Shown: in pieces, positions 46,583 to 58,600 of the stretch
Position numbering within the stretch: the first letter of the stretch is position 1
How the letters are laid out: each line of letters begins with the position of its first letter
NCBI RefSeq assembly: GCF_011386835.1
Contig: NC_088795.1
Location: 13,931,441-13,995,440, forward strand
DNA length: 64,000 nucleotides
Reading direction: 5' to 3'
DNA from: Chrysemys picta bellii
Taxonomy: Eukaryota > Chordata > Testudines > Emydidae
The notes under the pieces: model-generated
Databases searched by the model: none
Seen by the model: the letters and a program-made list of their open reading frames with translations, nothing else
Told to the model about the DNA's origin: nothing
Program-made: the position numbers and the translations under genes

Positions 46583-47166
46583 CTAGCTACACCAGTACAA
46601 ATGACTCTAATGTTGCCAACTATACCTGGCGTGTGGATGAAAGTATTAAGATGTCTACCTTTCCATCAATATCAAGGGTGCAGAAAGACCATCTATGGTG
46701 AGACACAGCATGCTGATAAACATTCTCCAAGCAGATGTTTGCTCCCTAGGGATGGAGGTGCCTTTTTAAATGATCCTGAAGGCATGAACAGCAAACAGGA
46801 TCAAAGTAAATGGACCATTACTCTCTGAAAAACAACCATGCAATTGGCACATGAAACTGCCTAAGTCACTGTGGGATCATATTGCTAAAACTTTCATCCT
46901 TCCTTGTTCCAGATCTCCAGTTCCTTTATCACCACCTCACAAGGTTAAAATTTAGGCTATTCAAAAAACAAAGCAAAACAAAACTTTTCTAATAAAGTCA
47001 GTTAAACTTAGAGCAATGTAGCTACCTTACTCTACTATGTCATTTATAAAACTCAGGCATTTTAATAGCAAGAGAATGAATTGTTAAGGACATCATCGAT
47101 CTTGTACTAGCCACATAATAGAGGTGTTATTCCCATTACTTAGGAATATGCATAATCACAATACAA

Positions 47167-47326
47167 GGGGCCTGATTCTCCACTGCCCAGCCCCTTGTGT
47201 AGTCATGGTACCACAGTGTAAAGTGGGTGTAAAATGCTACCAAGTAAGACTTTACACCCATTTTGCACTCACTTTCCCCAGGGGTACATAACTATGCCAA
47301 GCGTTGGGCAGTGCAGAATCAATCCC
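47167..47326. repeat. Palindromic element, GGGGCCTGATTCTCCACTGCCC family
   Basis: GGCCTGATTCTCCACTGCCC faces GGGCAGTGCAGAATCAATCC. Inside, AAAGTGGGTGTAAAATGCTACC faces ACTTTACACCCATTTTGCAC. It is clearly the same family as 3231-3396 and ends about 27 bp before the hAT element at 47354. Confidence 0.7.
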
Positions 47327-47353
47327 AAGAACCTGAACTCTGACCCATGTAAG

Positions 47354-47609
47354 CAGGGCCGGATCCAGCTTTTTTGCCGCGCCAAGCGGCGAAGCGAAAA
47401 AAATAAATAAAGCCGCAATCGGCGGCACTTCGGCGGCAGCTTTACCGCGCTGCTTAATTCTTCGGCGGCAATTTGGCGGCAGGTCCTTCCCTCCGAGAGG
47501 GACTGAGGGACCCACCGCCGAATCGCCGTCAAAGACCCAGACGTGCCGCCCCTTTCCATTGGCCGCCCCAAGCACCTGCTTCCTTCGCTGGTGCCTGGAG
47601 CCGGCCCTG
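47354..47609. mobile_element. hAT non-autonomous element with perfect 8 bp target duplication
   Basis: The ends are CAGGGCCGGATCCAGC and, on the reverse complement of the right, CAGGGCCGGCTCCAGG. A perfect 8 bp duplication CATGTAAG flanks both ends (47346-47353 and 47610-47617), diagnostic of hAT integration. The 256 bp interior is rich in GGCGGC/GCCGCC and CpG, making it compositionally unlike its surroundings. It carries no gene of its own; the open frames on the minus strand here are spurious. Confidence 0.85.
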
Positions 47610-49154
47610 CATGTAAGGGCCAGGTGGTGATTATGTTGTGCATCACTAAGACAATGTCCTTTATGTTGACGGGATCTCACACCCGAACACAAGATGCCAA
47701 GGGACAATGAACAGTGACTCTCAAGTTATACCAGGAACCTGGAAGTGTTGATAGGGGAAGATCCTGAAGGAATCACACATGACACATGCCTCCTGGCTAT
47801 ATCCTGACTCAAGGTAATTTTCTAGTGAAGACAAGCCCTAAAGTTTAGCCTACAGAGCTAACCCCACCCCAGGGTCAGATTGTGCCCATGCACACACGTG
47901 TGTACGTATTAGAGAGAGAAAGAATACTTATACATTCTTCATATTTTCTCCTATTTCCAATGCCAAAAAAAGTTGGTTTCATTTACAATAATGGTCACTG
48001 CTGACGGTTACATAAGGGGATAATCACTTTGGGGCAGCCCCAGAGGTGGAAACCCTGTTTTCTGATCTGATCAGAAACAGGGAGAAAAATTCTGGTCTTT
48101 GCATTTAATCTAAGGTTGGGTAAGCAGAAGGCCTGTCCTCAAAGGTGCTTTTAAGAACACTGGCTGCAGTCAGCATAAGCACAGGGAAAGCCTAAAAGAC
48201 AGGAGCAGTGCTAGATGAGGTGACATAGGGTTAAGACACCAGTAAGGGAAGAAGTGTTGAGATTTCAGTCACAATCTTAGCAGTGCTTCTAGAAACGCAA
48301 CAAAGGATCTGTTGTGCTATTGCTCCCCAGTGCCAAAAACACACAGGAGCCTGAAGGGGGTTTAGACGTTTTATTTATGTGTTTCCAGTGATTGTTCTTT
48401 AAACAAGACGGGACTGTATCTAAGGTCTTATACTGTGCTCATCACTGTTGTAGCTGAGTGCCGGAGGGACTTCACTAACCAGCTTCTCCCTGATTAGCCA
48501 ACTGCCAGAGTTATTCTCATTTATGTGTCTTCTCTGAAACTAAAAATAGTTCCTTAGAGCCTGAAGGTTATTCTTCTAATCTCTCCACCTACATCCCATA
48601 ATTGCACCACACAGGAAATGAGCATACCTACAGCGCAAGAAAACATGCATTGTCTAGGCAACAAAATGTAAGTTGTAGGCTAAATAATGAAGTCAATGTA
48701 ATCAATTACTTATGACTTCTTAGGTAGGAAAACACTGCAGTAGAAGTCTAATTAAAAAAAGCATCTCTTGGCTGCTTTCCAGTATCTTCCTGGCGGTAGA
48801 AATCTACGAGCACAGACTTTGGTTTAGCACTGGACTGCACACACTTCTGCTGCATTTATTAAATTAGCCCAAGAGGGACTCCTGCGTGGCAGGCCTGTAC
48901 CTGAGCCACTAGTCCTGCTCACCGCACTTCCCCAGTGACAGCAGCAGGAAATCTCATGGAGGAGCACGTCCATTTTCACGTGACTGCTGCCACCGTTGTT
49001 CCACTTGGGGCTGTGCCCGTTTTTGGCAAGGGCGAGGCAAATAAAAGAACAACGGGGGTGTGGGAAAGCAATGGGAAGTGCAGAAATCAGCACACGCTGG
49101 TAGTATGGCCTACTATGCAGCCTCCCAAATCAGTCGGACACCAACCCGTGCTGA

Positions 49155-49260
49155 CACGCTTTTCCAAAATGCTCAGTGTTGGTCTAATTTTGATTTTTAC
49201 CATCCACTTCAGTGGCAGTCGAGATAGGCCAACGCTGAGTCCTTTTGACAATCTAGCCCT
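49155..49260. repeat. Palindromic element, TTTTCCAAAATGCTCAGTGTTGG family
   Basis: TTTTCCAAAATGCTCAGTGTTGG faces CCAACGCTGAGTCCTTTTGA. It has a central ACTTCAGTGG and is a member of the TTTTCAAAAGC family. Confidence 0.6.
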
Positions 49261-49923
49261 TTATATTTACTGCTGCCCTTAGCAGTTTTGAGGTTACTGT
49301 GAAATAACATAAAAAAAAAAAAAGAGGGCGATTATAGGCACTGCATGGTAGTTCACTGAATTTGTAGGCAAGAGAAACCCAGACGTATAATAAGTCCCAA
49401 TAAGTCTGGGGAGGCTCCATATTTGGCAGACTGGTACCGAGGTTAGGGAACAGAGGCAAGGGAGGAGATACTGCTCAAAAAACAAGCAATTGATAACATG
49501 AAAGCATGCTATGAATCCCTAATTAGCACTATGTAGTCCTTTTCAAGTGCTGCTCCAGAAAGTAGAGAGATTGAAAAAAAAAAAAAAAAGCAGATTTACG
49601 CATTCTGCTCAACAGTAGGAACCTGAGGGTGAAATCCTCGTCTCACGGACTTCAAGATTTCACTCTCAGGGTACGTCTACACTGCAGTTAAACACTCACG
49701 ACTGGCCTGTGTCAGACGATTTGGGCTCCCAGGCTCCAGACAGGCTGAATGTGCACATTCCCTTGGCTAGACTCTCAGGGTAAGAATCAATAATTCCATC
49801 AGGGGATGGCTGGAAAACGGAGCAATAGTTTGTCCAGGGCACTGGGACTGAGAATAAGAGACTGGGCTGTGATTGTGCTTCAGCAAAACAGCACGCATTA
49901 AAGCTTTGCTGAACAGGTTAAGC

Positions 49924-50226
49924 CAGTGGTTCTCAACCAGGGCTATGCAGAGGTCTTCCAGGATGCACATGAACTCATCTAGATAGTTGCCTAGTTTGAC
50001 AACAGGCCACATTAAAAGCACTAGCTAAGTCAGTGCAAAGTAAAATTTAAAATAAACAAAATGAAAAAAAGTCAGCAATTTTTCAGTAATAGTGTGCTGA
50101 GATACTTTTGTATTTTTATGTCTGATATTGGAAGCAAGTAGTTAAATGAGATGAAACTTGGGGTTACGCAAGGCAAATCAGACTCCTGAAAGGGGCACAG
50201 TAGTTTGGAAAGGTTGAGAGCCACTA
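49924..50226. mobile_element. hAT non-autonomous element, CAGTGGTTCTCAACC ends
   Basis: The left end CAGTGGTTCTCAACC is the classic hAT (Charlie-like) terminus. The right end GGTTGAGAGCCACTA is its complement with two changes. The 8 bp flanks are GGTTAAGC (49916-49923) and GGTTAAAC (50227-50234), a target duplication with one mismatch. The 303 bp interior is non-coding and AT-rich. Confidence 0.85.
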
Positions 50227-50239
50227 GGTTAAACATGTG

Positions 50240-50332
50240 ATGATTTAGTTGTGGATTGGTCCTGCTTTGAGCAGGAGGTTGGACTAGATGACCTCCTGAG
50301 GTCCCTTCCAATCCTAATCTTCTATGAGGCTA
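50240..50332 (+). mobile_element. CR1 LINE 3' end
   Basis: TTGGTCCTGCTTTGAGCAGG, AGGTTGGACTAGATGACCTC, CTGAGGTCCCTTCCAATCCT and TTCTATGAGGCT are the sense CR1 3' terminus. It lies just right of the hAT target duplication. Confidence 0.9.
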
Positions 50333-51111
50333 AGTGTTTTGCTGAATAAAGATACACATGCATTTCAGTTTAAGTGCTTTGACAAGTCAGAGCCTAGGTG
50401 AGGAAGCTCAAGGCCTGAGCCTGGGAGGGTGTGTCATTTTGGTGCCTCAGGCCCATTTATCCTTAACCTACTCTTTAAAATGAAAGTACCGTGAGTGAAG
50501 AGATAGCTGGAACAGAAAACGTGTTAATAATGAGCTTCGCAGCAGTGTGCAAAGCTTCCTCTTAGTTCATTTGTGGCAAGTTAAACGATGGGACAACTGC
50601 AAATTGGTGCTTACAATCCATTTTGAACCACTCCCCCAAGCAGCTTCTAAAAAGATCCATGTCATCAGCAGAAACAGCATAAAAAAAAAAATCACAATCA
50701 TAACCACTCCTGCTACTTTTTCTGCGCACCGCTAAATCGAACACGTTCTTCTGATCTGACCACTGATGTCATTAGACAGCCAACATTTTAACACTGAACT
50801 TCTAGGCACAGTCAACTAGAAAAATCACACTTCCACTGGACATATTTTTAACCAACTATTGTTAAAAGCCTCCCCTCCAATTACAGGAAGTGAAAGATTA
50901 ATGAACAAATATTATTTCTATTAGGTCAGTTTGTTTACTATGTGCATCTGATAGCACTACATATCTCGTCGGCTTGACTGTTTTGGTGATGACCAGCTAT
51001 ACTTCCTACCTCTTGTACTAGCACAAGGCTATCATGGTTGTACCCTCCTCAGAGCCTGAATGTGCTTGCCAGCAACACAACAGCAGAGACGCTGCCTTCC
51101 AGAGAGGCAGG

Positions 51112-51345
51112 ATAACCTTCTTGTGGTTAAATCAGTGATCCAGAAATTAGAAGACCTGGATTCAATTCCCTGTTCTACTACACATTTCCTGTGTGACCTT
51201 GGGCATGTCAATTTTTGTGTGCTTCAGATCCCCCTCAGTAAAATACAAATAGCATCACTGCCTCTCTCCTACCTTTTGTCTGTCTTCTCTATTTAGACTG
51301 TAATTCCTGGGGAGGAAACGTACAGTGCCTAGCACATGGGGTCCT
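51112..51345 (+). mobile_element. MIR SINE
   Basis: The tRNA-related head is visible as GTGGTTAAATCAGTGATCC, then GACCTGGATTCAATTCCC with a B-box-like GATTCAATTCC. The body follows: CTGTGTGACCTTGGGCATGTC, then CAGTAAAATACAAATAGCATCACTGCC. The tail carries GTACAGTGCCTAGCACATGGG. Nearly full length. Confidence 0.85.
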
Positions 51346-52039
51346 AAATTCAATTCTCATATCTCCCACTCTGGCACTAATAAATAGCCACCACAACAGT
51401 GAGGTTTCCAAGTTTCGGGTCAGCACAATAAGTGCATTTCCCAGAGCCCTGCATGGAGCAAGTGGAGTCAGTCAACAGTTTTCTTCACTCTCAGTGAGGG
51501 GACCTAATGCCTCCCATCCCAGCCACGTGCACCTGGCTGGAGAGTGGGCCAGATGAGCGCTCTTAGCTTCTCAACTCCTGCGTGGCACTATGGAGCACTG
51601 GGCACCCAGAGGGAAGGGGCAGCAAGATGGTGGGGCTTCATTTCCTGGCATTTGTCTGCCGGTCCTGGGAGGGTATTGGGAAGCTGAGGCCTTACCTCAG
51701 TGCTGCGGCTACTGACAGTGCCAGTTGGCAGGAGCGTGTGCAGGGGGAAGCTATGCCAGTTGGAGGTCGGGCGGCCCCAAGCACATTTGGAGATACTGAT
51801 CTCACATTTGCCTTCCCATTCTGTACTGGCAACTTAACTGGTTTGAAATCTAGCACTGTCTGTCTGTGTGTCTAAAGTACTTATATGGAACCGTTGCTGT
51901 AGTGACACAGGTGGTGGCTTGGGCTAGCCACCCGAGAACAGACCCAGTAGTCAGGTGGCTAGTCTGTGCCACTGCCTGTACTGCAGCATCCACACTGCTA
52001 TTTTTAGCACACTAGCTTGAGCAGAACTAGCGAGTGTCT

Positions 52040-52304
52040 GGCCTGGTCTACACTACGACTTTAATTCGGATTTAGCAGCGTTAAATCGAATTAACCCTGC
52101 ACCCGTCCACACAACGAAGCCATTTAATTCGAAATAAAGGGCTCTTTAAATCGATTTCTGTACTCCACCCCGACGAGCGGAGTAGCGCCAAAATCGATTT
52201 TATCATTTCGGATTAGGGTTAGTGTGGCCGCAATTCGATGGTATTGGCCTCCGGGAGCTACAAAGGCTAGGAGGCATGCTTCCAGCTGCAGTGTAGACCT
52301 ACCC
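52040..52304. mobile_element. MITE, GGCCTGGTCTACACTACGAC ends
   Basis: The left GGCCTGGTCTACACTACG and the reverse complement of the right (GGGTAGGTCTACACTGCAGC) form the terminal repeat. TAA follows the right end. The interior has repeated TTAAATCGA/TCGATTT motifs and preserved CpGs. To its left (51880-52039) lies an older remnant resembling the element at 12738 (CACTGCTATTTTTAGCACAC against CACGGCTATTTTTAGGCAC), so this copy may have inserted into or beside it. Confidence 0.65.
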
Positions 52305-52315
52305 TAAGTCAGCGT

Positions 52316-52382
52316 TTTTCAACAACCCGCCCATGGACCGGCGCTAGTCCCCGGTATTGAAAAGGTTGTGAAACACGGCCGT
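52316..52382. mobile_element. hAT-like fragment, CAGCGTTTTTCAACAACCC
   Basis: CAGCGTTTTTCAACAACCCG followed by CCATGGACCGGCGCTAGTCC and then GGTTGTGAAACACGG resembles internally deleted hAT termini. It is about 67 bp with no confirmed target duplication. Confidence 0.4.
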
Positions 52383-54409
52383 AAGTGACTTAGAAGCACA
52401 AGTCCCCTGGATTCCCCTGCTCTCCAAAAATCACTCATCACTTTTCAAAATCTTGGCCTACATTCTTTGGGGCAGGAACAATCTCTTCCTAGGTGTCTGT
52501 ACAGCACCCTACGCAAAGGGGTCCTGACTCTGACTGAGGCCTTTGGTGCTACTGCAAAAAAACAAACCAAAAAAACGCAGAAGAGGGGAAGGGACCGCTC
52601 AAGATACACTGCTATTCTTCTGTGGCGCCCAGCACATATGAGCAGTATTTCACAGGCTAATCCAGAAGACGACTCTGGGAAAGCAGGAACTTCAATAAAT
52701 CAGTCACTAACTACGGCACTTAAAAAACCTATACAGCTGAACTAAAACTTTAACTGGAGAACCCCCTCAAGCTGAATTGAGAAGCCCTTTAGCTAATCAC
52801 ATTATTTTAATGACGTTTCAGCTGTTGAGAAGCAGCCTGTAAATAATACTTAGAATTAATCTTAAGAAGAGCCTGTTTGCACGTGTTTGTGTATTAATAT
52901 TTGATCACTTCTGGCCTAATGAGAAGCTGCCAAATAAAAACCTTTGTCACATGAGCTAAAGTCAAGGTAAACCACACCACCAGTTGCAGAACAACTGCCA
53001 GCAGCTCTCTCAGAAATTCAAGGCTACAGACCTGAGAAAGCTTAAACTGGTTGTTCCTTTGTGTGCTGCATTGATGCCAGATGGCGTCAACAAAATACCT
53101 ACTAAGCATGCATTTGCATAGGATAACTTGATAGGAATTGTGACTGATGCTTCTTGTTATTGCTACTTGACTTTGGCTACCAGACAAATAGCAAGAGCAA
53201 CACTTACTGATGATCTCAGCACAATGGAAGATTTCATGCTATATTGGCAGGGCACAACTCGTATTCTCACCAAAATATGCACACGCATTGTACCTGTACT
53301 TGCACACATTTTGACACATTTCACTCCCTGCATTTCTCTGCCAATGGGTGTTTTTGCAGTTATACCCTGCTTTGAAAATCTAGCCCCAAACAGAAGCACG
53401 AAAGAAAAAAATTGCTGTAAACCTAAGCTCCTGTCACTTGTTTGATCTGACCTAAAAGGAAAGGATCACACATGCTGTCCTATCCTTAACTGTATACAGG
53501 CCAGCTATCTGCATGAAAAACCATTACCCCAAGACCCAGCTGCTTTACTGAGGAAAGACAAAAAACAGTTATTCAAGACTGATACCATTGCACAGGGACA
53601 TGGAAACATTAATATATGTGGCCAGATTTATAACAAAAGCATCAATAAAACAAGATCAGAGATGCATGCTATTTGCAACTCATCTGCTGCAGTAAATTCA
53701 TGACATGCCTTCCTCCTGTCATCTTTGAAGTGCAGGTTACAGTTCCCCATCCCATTGAGCTAATTTTAGACATCATCACCATTGGAATGACACAATCAAA
53801 GTAAACACTACTGGGTTTAACCATCAAGAATGTTGCTTACTTAGGGGAAAAAATAAATAAAAGGAAATTGTATAGTTACAGTGAAGGAACAAAAGCCCAA
53901 GAATGTAACCTTGTGGAAGGCATGCTCTGGAAAAGCTAAACTACCAAGGCCAGCTCATTACGCAGAGAGCAAAATTCTACCTTACAGAACACTTTACGCT
54001 GACTATTTCTCAGAAACGTGTCCTTTCTCTATCAAGGTCCCGCTGCTTCACTTTGGAGGAAGGGCAGCACATGCAAGCTTTACTTTAGGTCGGATCAAAA
54101 CTCAGCTCACTGATACAACTACTTGTTTTTTGTAAAAACCCAAGCACTACTTATAGTAACCTTAGATGGACAGAAGCTCCACTTAAAGCAGAGCAAATAA
54201 ACTGCACTTCACCTTAGAGAAGGTGTTCTGGGAAAAAGTGACTTCACTATGGGCCTGACCCAAGGCCCACTGAAATCGGGAATCTTTCCATTGACCTCGA
54301 TCGACTTTGGTTTAGGGCCTCCAAGAAGACTCTGCTGTCTAGTCTTAGTGCGTGCTTAATTCCTCACCATCACCGTCACGCTAGCTCCTTGGACCCTATT
54401 CTGCTGTCA

Positions 54410-54494
54410 CGCTGATTTTACCATGGTGTAACTCCATTTACTTACACGGAGTTGCTGGCAATTCACACTGTGTGCGTGAGCAAAATCAGGCCCT
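54410..54494. repeat. Palindromic element, GCTGATTTTACC...GAGCAAAATCAGGCC
   Basis: CACGCTGATTTTACCATGGTG faces GTGTGCGTGAGCAAAATCAGG. The inner GTGTAACTCCATTTACTT faces ACACGGAGTTGC. Non-coding. Confidence 0.5.
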
Positions 54495-54989
54495 TTAATG
54501 GGAGTTGGGTCAGGCTACGAAAAATAAAGTCAGCTGAAAGACTCCTATTGACTTTAATGGGCGATGGCTTGGGACCTGCAAGAGGAAGGTATTATTGGAG
54601 TCTCCACCCTCACAGCTGATGAGACGTCGCCAACATCTGTCTTGTCCAAGCCTCTGTGCAAGAGAGGGCATCAGTTAGACACCCTAATATTGACTCGAAT
54701 TCTCACTGACCCCTGTAAATGTCACAGCAGTTAAATCTCTTGCTCTCCTGGCAGACAAGCAGGGAATCTTTCTTCCTGTGCAAGTACCTGTAAGTGCTGT
54801 TTTAGCAAGGAGAGCAACATCAGCATGGTATGATCCCGAACTCTAGATAAAACAGCTCCCCCAGCTCGAGGGAATTCTTTTGGAGCTGGTCTCTGAATTA
54901 AGCACCCTTTACCTCTGGCACTTAGAAACGCATCACCAATTTAAACAATTCAGTACAATGGGATATTCTAACAGGGTGGCTTGCTCTTT

Positions 54990-55265
54990 AGGACTAGCCA
55001 ACCCTGATTACGGAGGAGCCAGCGCTGGGTTGAATCAGGCGGTTCCCCTATAAAAGCAGCGGGACGCCGCAGTGAAAGGGGGCTGCTTGGGGACAGCAGA
55101 GAGGGCGAAGAGTGCGCAGTTCACCCCCATGAGCAGTTAGTTATACAGACACATAAGCTGGTGGTGTAGACCAAACTTTAGTAAGGGGCCCTGAAGAGGG
55201 GGAGGAATTGTTAGCAGGGTACCGCAGAGTGACCTCTGGCCACAAGTTGTCCGACCCGGTTACAG
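54990..55265 (+). other. Possible LTR-like stretch with TATA motif
   Basis: A GC-rich block with CCCCTATAAAAGCAGCGGGAC (TATA-like, 55047) is followed by GGGGACAGCAGAGAGGG and a GGGTACCGCAGAGTGACC segment, standing out from the AT-rich surroundings. It reads like part of a retroelement LTR, but no partner LTR, target duplication or coding part was seen. A non-coding promoter is an alternative. Confidence 0.25.
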
Positions 55266-57174
55266 ATATGGATAGCGCTTTGAAATCACCCCAGCACATG
55301 AAGTGCCATCAGTGCAATTAATCATACAAGATTTTAACACAACACAAACTGAGAAATGATACAGTTACAATTGGATCAGAAGGAGGCCAAAACAAATATC
55401 TTGAAGGTGTATTTCCCCATGAATCTCAGTATCAGTAACATTCTAATCAGTTCTCTGTATGGCTAATGGAAGGCTAAATGTTCTGTGCAAGAAGAAAGGA
55501 CCTGGCTTCCTTCCACTTCCAAAGTGAACAAATTATGCTATACTGAAAATCTCATTTCTGACAATGGTAGGAGGACAGTGTATCTAAGGCTACTGAAAGG
55601 GATGCTGTCAAGTTAAAAAGAATAACTGCGGAAAGAAACATCCTTGCCTATGCTACCAATAACACCTTTCGGAGCATTTTAAAAATCTGATCTACTTTAT
55701 GCCCTTTACTTTTTGTATTTCAGCTCAGGCAATCACAGTATAGTACATTTCACTTTTGCTTCTAGTCAATTTCACTTTCAGATTCTTGGGCACTAGCACA
55801 AGCAACCAATACTTTGTAACAAGTGTATTTGTTAAAAAAAAAGTTCTCACTCGAATTTGAAAAAAAATCATTCTGGAATTCTTTTAGTGCTACGTGTTTT
55901 GCCTGACCGTACTCACACCCGTTACACAGAAATGTTGGTGGTTTTTTTTTATTTTTTATTTTTTGCTGCTGAGTAGTGGGAAAAACTGAGCAAGCAAAAA
56001 CTAGTCTGTTGGGCAATCTGTGTATCTATGCGTATAAACGAAATAAATGAAGTCTCAGCATTAACTAGCCTCCCTGGAAATGTCTGTTTCCCCTTTTTTT
56101 AAAGGGCGTCAGCTAAATGTACAGGAAGAGAAAGTCATTTTCATTTGAGACCCATGGAGTAAAACTAGGTCATCCAAGCTGACAGATATAGAAATTAGGA
56201 ATCCCTGCTGGTGATTGGGCAGATTAGTCCATTCCATTTAAACAGTACAAAATCAGCCAAGCACCCTCACAAAAAAAAAAAAAATCAGTCAATGAACTGA
56301 GTTCCAAACAGCAGGAAGTCCTCAGCCCATCCCTCCCGGGAAGAGAATGAGTGTTTCTCTGATCCAGGCCAATTTCTTTTTAACTTTAGAATTAGCTTTG
56401 GCTGAGGTTTCTGTTGATATGGAAACACTGATTTGGGTAAGCACTGCACACATCACAACAAATAAGAAGGGTTTTGTGCATCTCTTTGACTAAGCACTCC
56501 AGCCGACCACACTCATTCAAAGCCTTTTCACATCCTGAACACAAGTCTTTCCAGCTGGAGAATACACCAGTTCACTCTATTATCTATATATCAATACATA
56601 TTCCATTATGAATACGCTAGTGCACATACTCAACAACGAAAGACGCTAACACACCCAACAGACCTCCAATAAGATATTTTCCCGTCTTTTCTTCTATTTC
56701 AAATATAAACCACCAGAAAAAGCCTTTAGGGGTTGCCAAGGTCATTTTAACAAAGCATGAAGGACCAACAGATTTTGCACAGTACTGGGAATGCCAGCAC
56801 TATTATGTGGTAAAGAGCATCAGATTCCCAGGTTCCTGTGGAGTATTCACTATGTCTTCAAACAGAGGTAGCATTTTGAGATTCAAGAGACTGACAAAGG
56901 ATAGATTCTAATTCACATGAAACATACAAGACATTGAGTTCAACTTCTGTTTGCAGACAAAGATCTGTCCTGTGAGCCAAACAGCCACTGAAAAAAATCC
57001 CCAGGATATACAAAACTATTAAAAATCGGCAGTTGACGTAAGAGCCGACTCCGTATCATGTCACTAACAATGTGGGTAAGGTAGTATGTGGTGAATCAAA
57101 CAGCATAACCAGCTTGTGCCCCTCAAATTCTGTGGGGGTCAGCTGCACAAAGGGGAGGATGGATCTGTTTAGGA

Positions 57175-57300
57175 CCGAGGCCTGAGACAGGGATTTAAGG
57201 GATCTGAGCTCTATAATACCCTAACCACTTGTAGGACCTTAGTCAAGCCTCAACCTCTGTGCCTCAGTTTCCTAACAGGGGGGTTGGGAGACAATTAATT
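57175..57300 (+). mobile_element. MIR SINE fragment
   Basis: TAGGACCTTAGTCAAGCCTC then AACCTCTGTGCCTCAGTTTCC matches the MIR core GACCTTGGGCAAGTCACTTAACCTCTCTGTGCCTCAGTTTCC apart from a few changes. The ends are degraded. Confidence 0.65.
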
Positions 57301-57859
57301 ATAGGTATATTGCACTTTGACCCTTCCAGCTAAGAATTACCAAAGTTAGATTTTAAGGGTCATTGTCAGATGGAAACTGAGCCTAGATCTGGATCTTGTA
57401 AAAATAAGCTTTCACATAAGTCCTATAATATTTCCTTGAATTAATCATATGTTAGCTCATTTGTAAACATTCTCCTGCTTGTTGGCAACTCAAATATTGC
57501 AACAGCATGCCAGTGCATGAGAGCCTACAACAAAACAGAACAGAAAGTAGAGTAACTACAAAAATGACTAGCCTCTTTTCACTGAAAATCAGAGCTAGAG
57601 GTGAAGAGACTCTTAGTGAAATTCAGAGACATCACACTGGGAAGAGTAATAAACACCAGCAATGACAGAAAGATGACACAAATTACCTACAGCAATTAAA
57701 ACCAGAGACAGAAAACAAAAAGATGAGACTCAATGTGAGGCAGAGGTGCTTTTAACCTGGCATAGGCATCCATTTTTATTACTTTATAAATCCAAACATA
57801 CAAGAACACGAGCGAACATCTCTGAAGACATATCGTCTGAAACTTTTATACACTCAATG

Positions 57860-58600
57860 GGAAGGATAAACCTAGACCGCAAGAATGCTAAGAAAAACCT
57901 CATGTGGTGGTGTTTAACCGAAAATCTGAATGAAGTGTGCAATGCCCATACAGCAGTAAAACTAGGTCACTCCAGTTTTGGCTGCATATACAGAGGCATT
58001 AAAATATCCCAAAGAAGGGATCTAATAACCCTCTCTTTACAACTCTGTTGCAACAGCACCTGGAATATTGTACTTATTTCTGGGCACCTCATTACCAGAA
58101 GGATATTGACAAGCTGGTGTAATTCAGAGAAGAGCAATAAAAATGATCAAGTGGCTGTGGGGGGAGGGTAAACGTACAAGGAAAGTTTAAAAGCGCTTAA
58201 ATATACAGTATGTATAACTTGATTCAGAGATGACTAGCAACCCAATCCTTCTCCCATTTAAGTAAATGGGAAAACACCTATTGCTTTCCATGGAAGCAGG
58301 ACTACACCATAAGAAAGCCTAGGACAATTTAAAGGGTTTGAACACCAAGGAGGAAGAGGAATTAATTAGGGTGATGTGTGGGTGATAAAACTAGCAAAAA
58401 TGGAGTAAAATGTGGGTAGTTGGAAGGTTTTTCCTAACATTCACTGAAATCTCTTAGGATGTGGAGTACCCTCCCATCCCTTGGGACATTGCAAACTAAG
58501 CTGGACAAAGCATTAGAATATTTGCTGTGAAGAAAAATCATAGATTGGCGGGGAGATGCACTGGGTGGACTAAGAAGTTTTTCTCTTCTATGGTTGGCTA
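57860..58600 (+). mobile_element. CR1-like LINE 3' fragment
   Basis: TTTTGGCTGCATATACAGAGG, GCACCTGGAATATTGTACTT, CTGGGCACCTCATTACCAGAAGG and GATATTGACAAGCTGG are hallmark CR1 ORF2/3' sequences. CAGAGAAGAGCAATAAAAATGATC, TGGAAGGTTTTTCCTAACATTC and AGCTGGACAAAGCATTAGAATAT are equally typical. The terminal GGACTAAGAAGTTTTTCTC is degraded. It is frameshifted throughout, so the open frame at 57746-58171 is not a gene. Confidence 0.8.

Noticed and set aside
47252..47707. Minus-strand open frames of 151 and 125 residues
   Set aside because: They coincide with the GC-rich hAT MITE and a palindromic element; there is no domain.
57746..58171. Plus-strand open frame of 141 residues
   Set aside because: The DNA matches decayed CR1 sequence and the frame is not the CR1 ORF2 frame throughout; it is not a gene.
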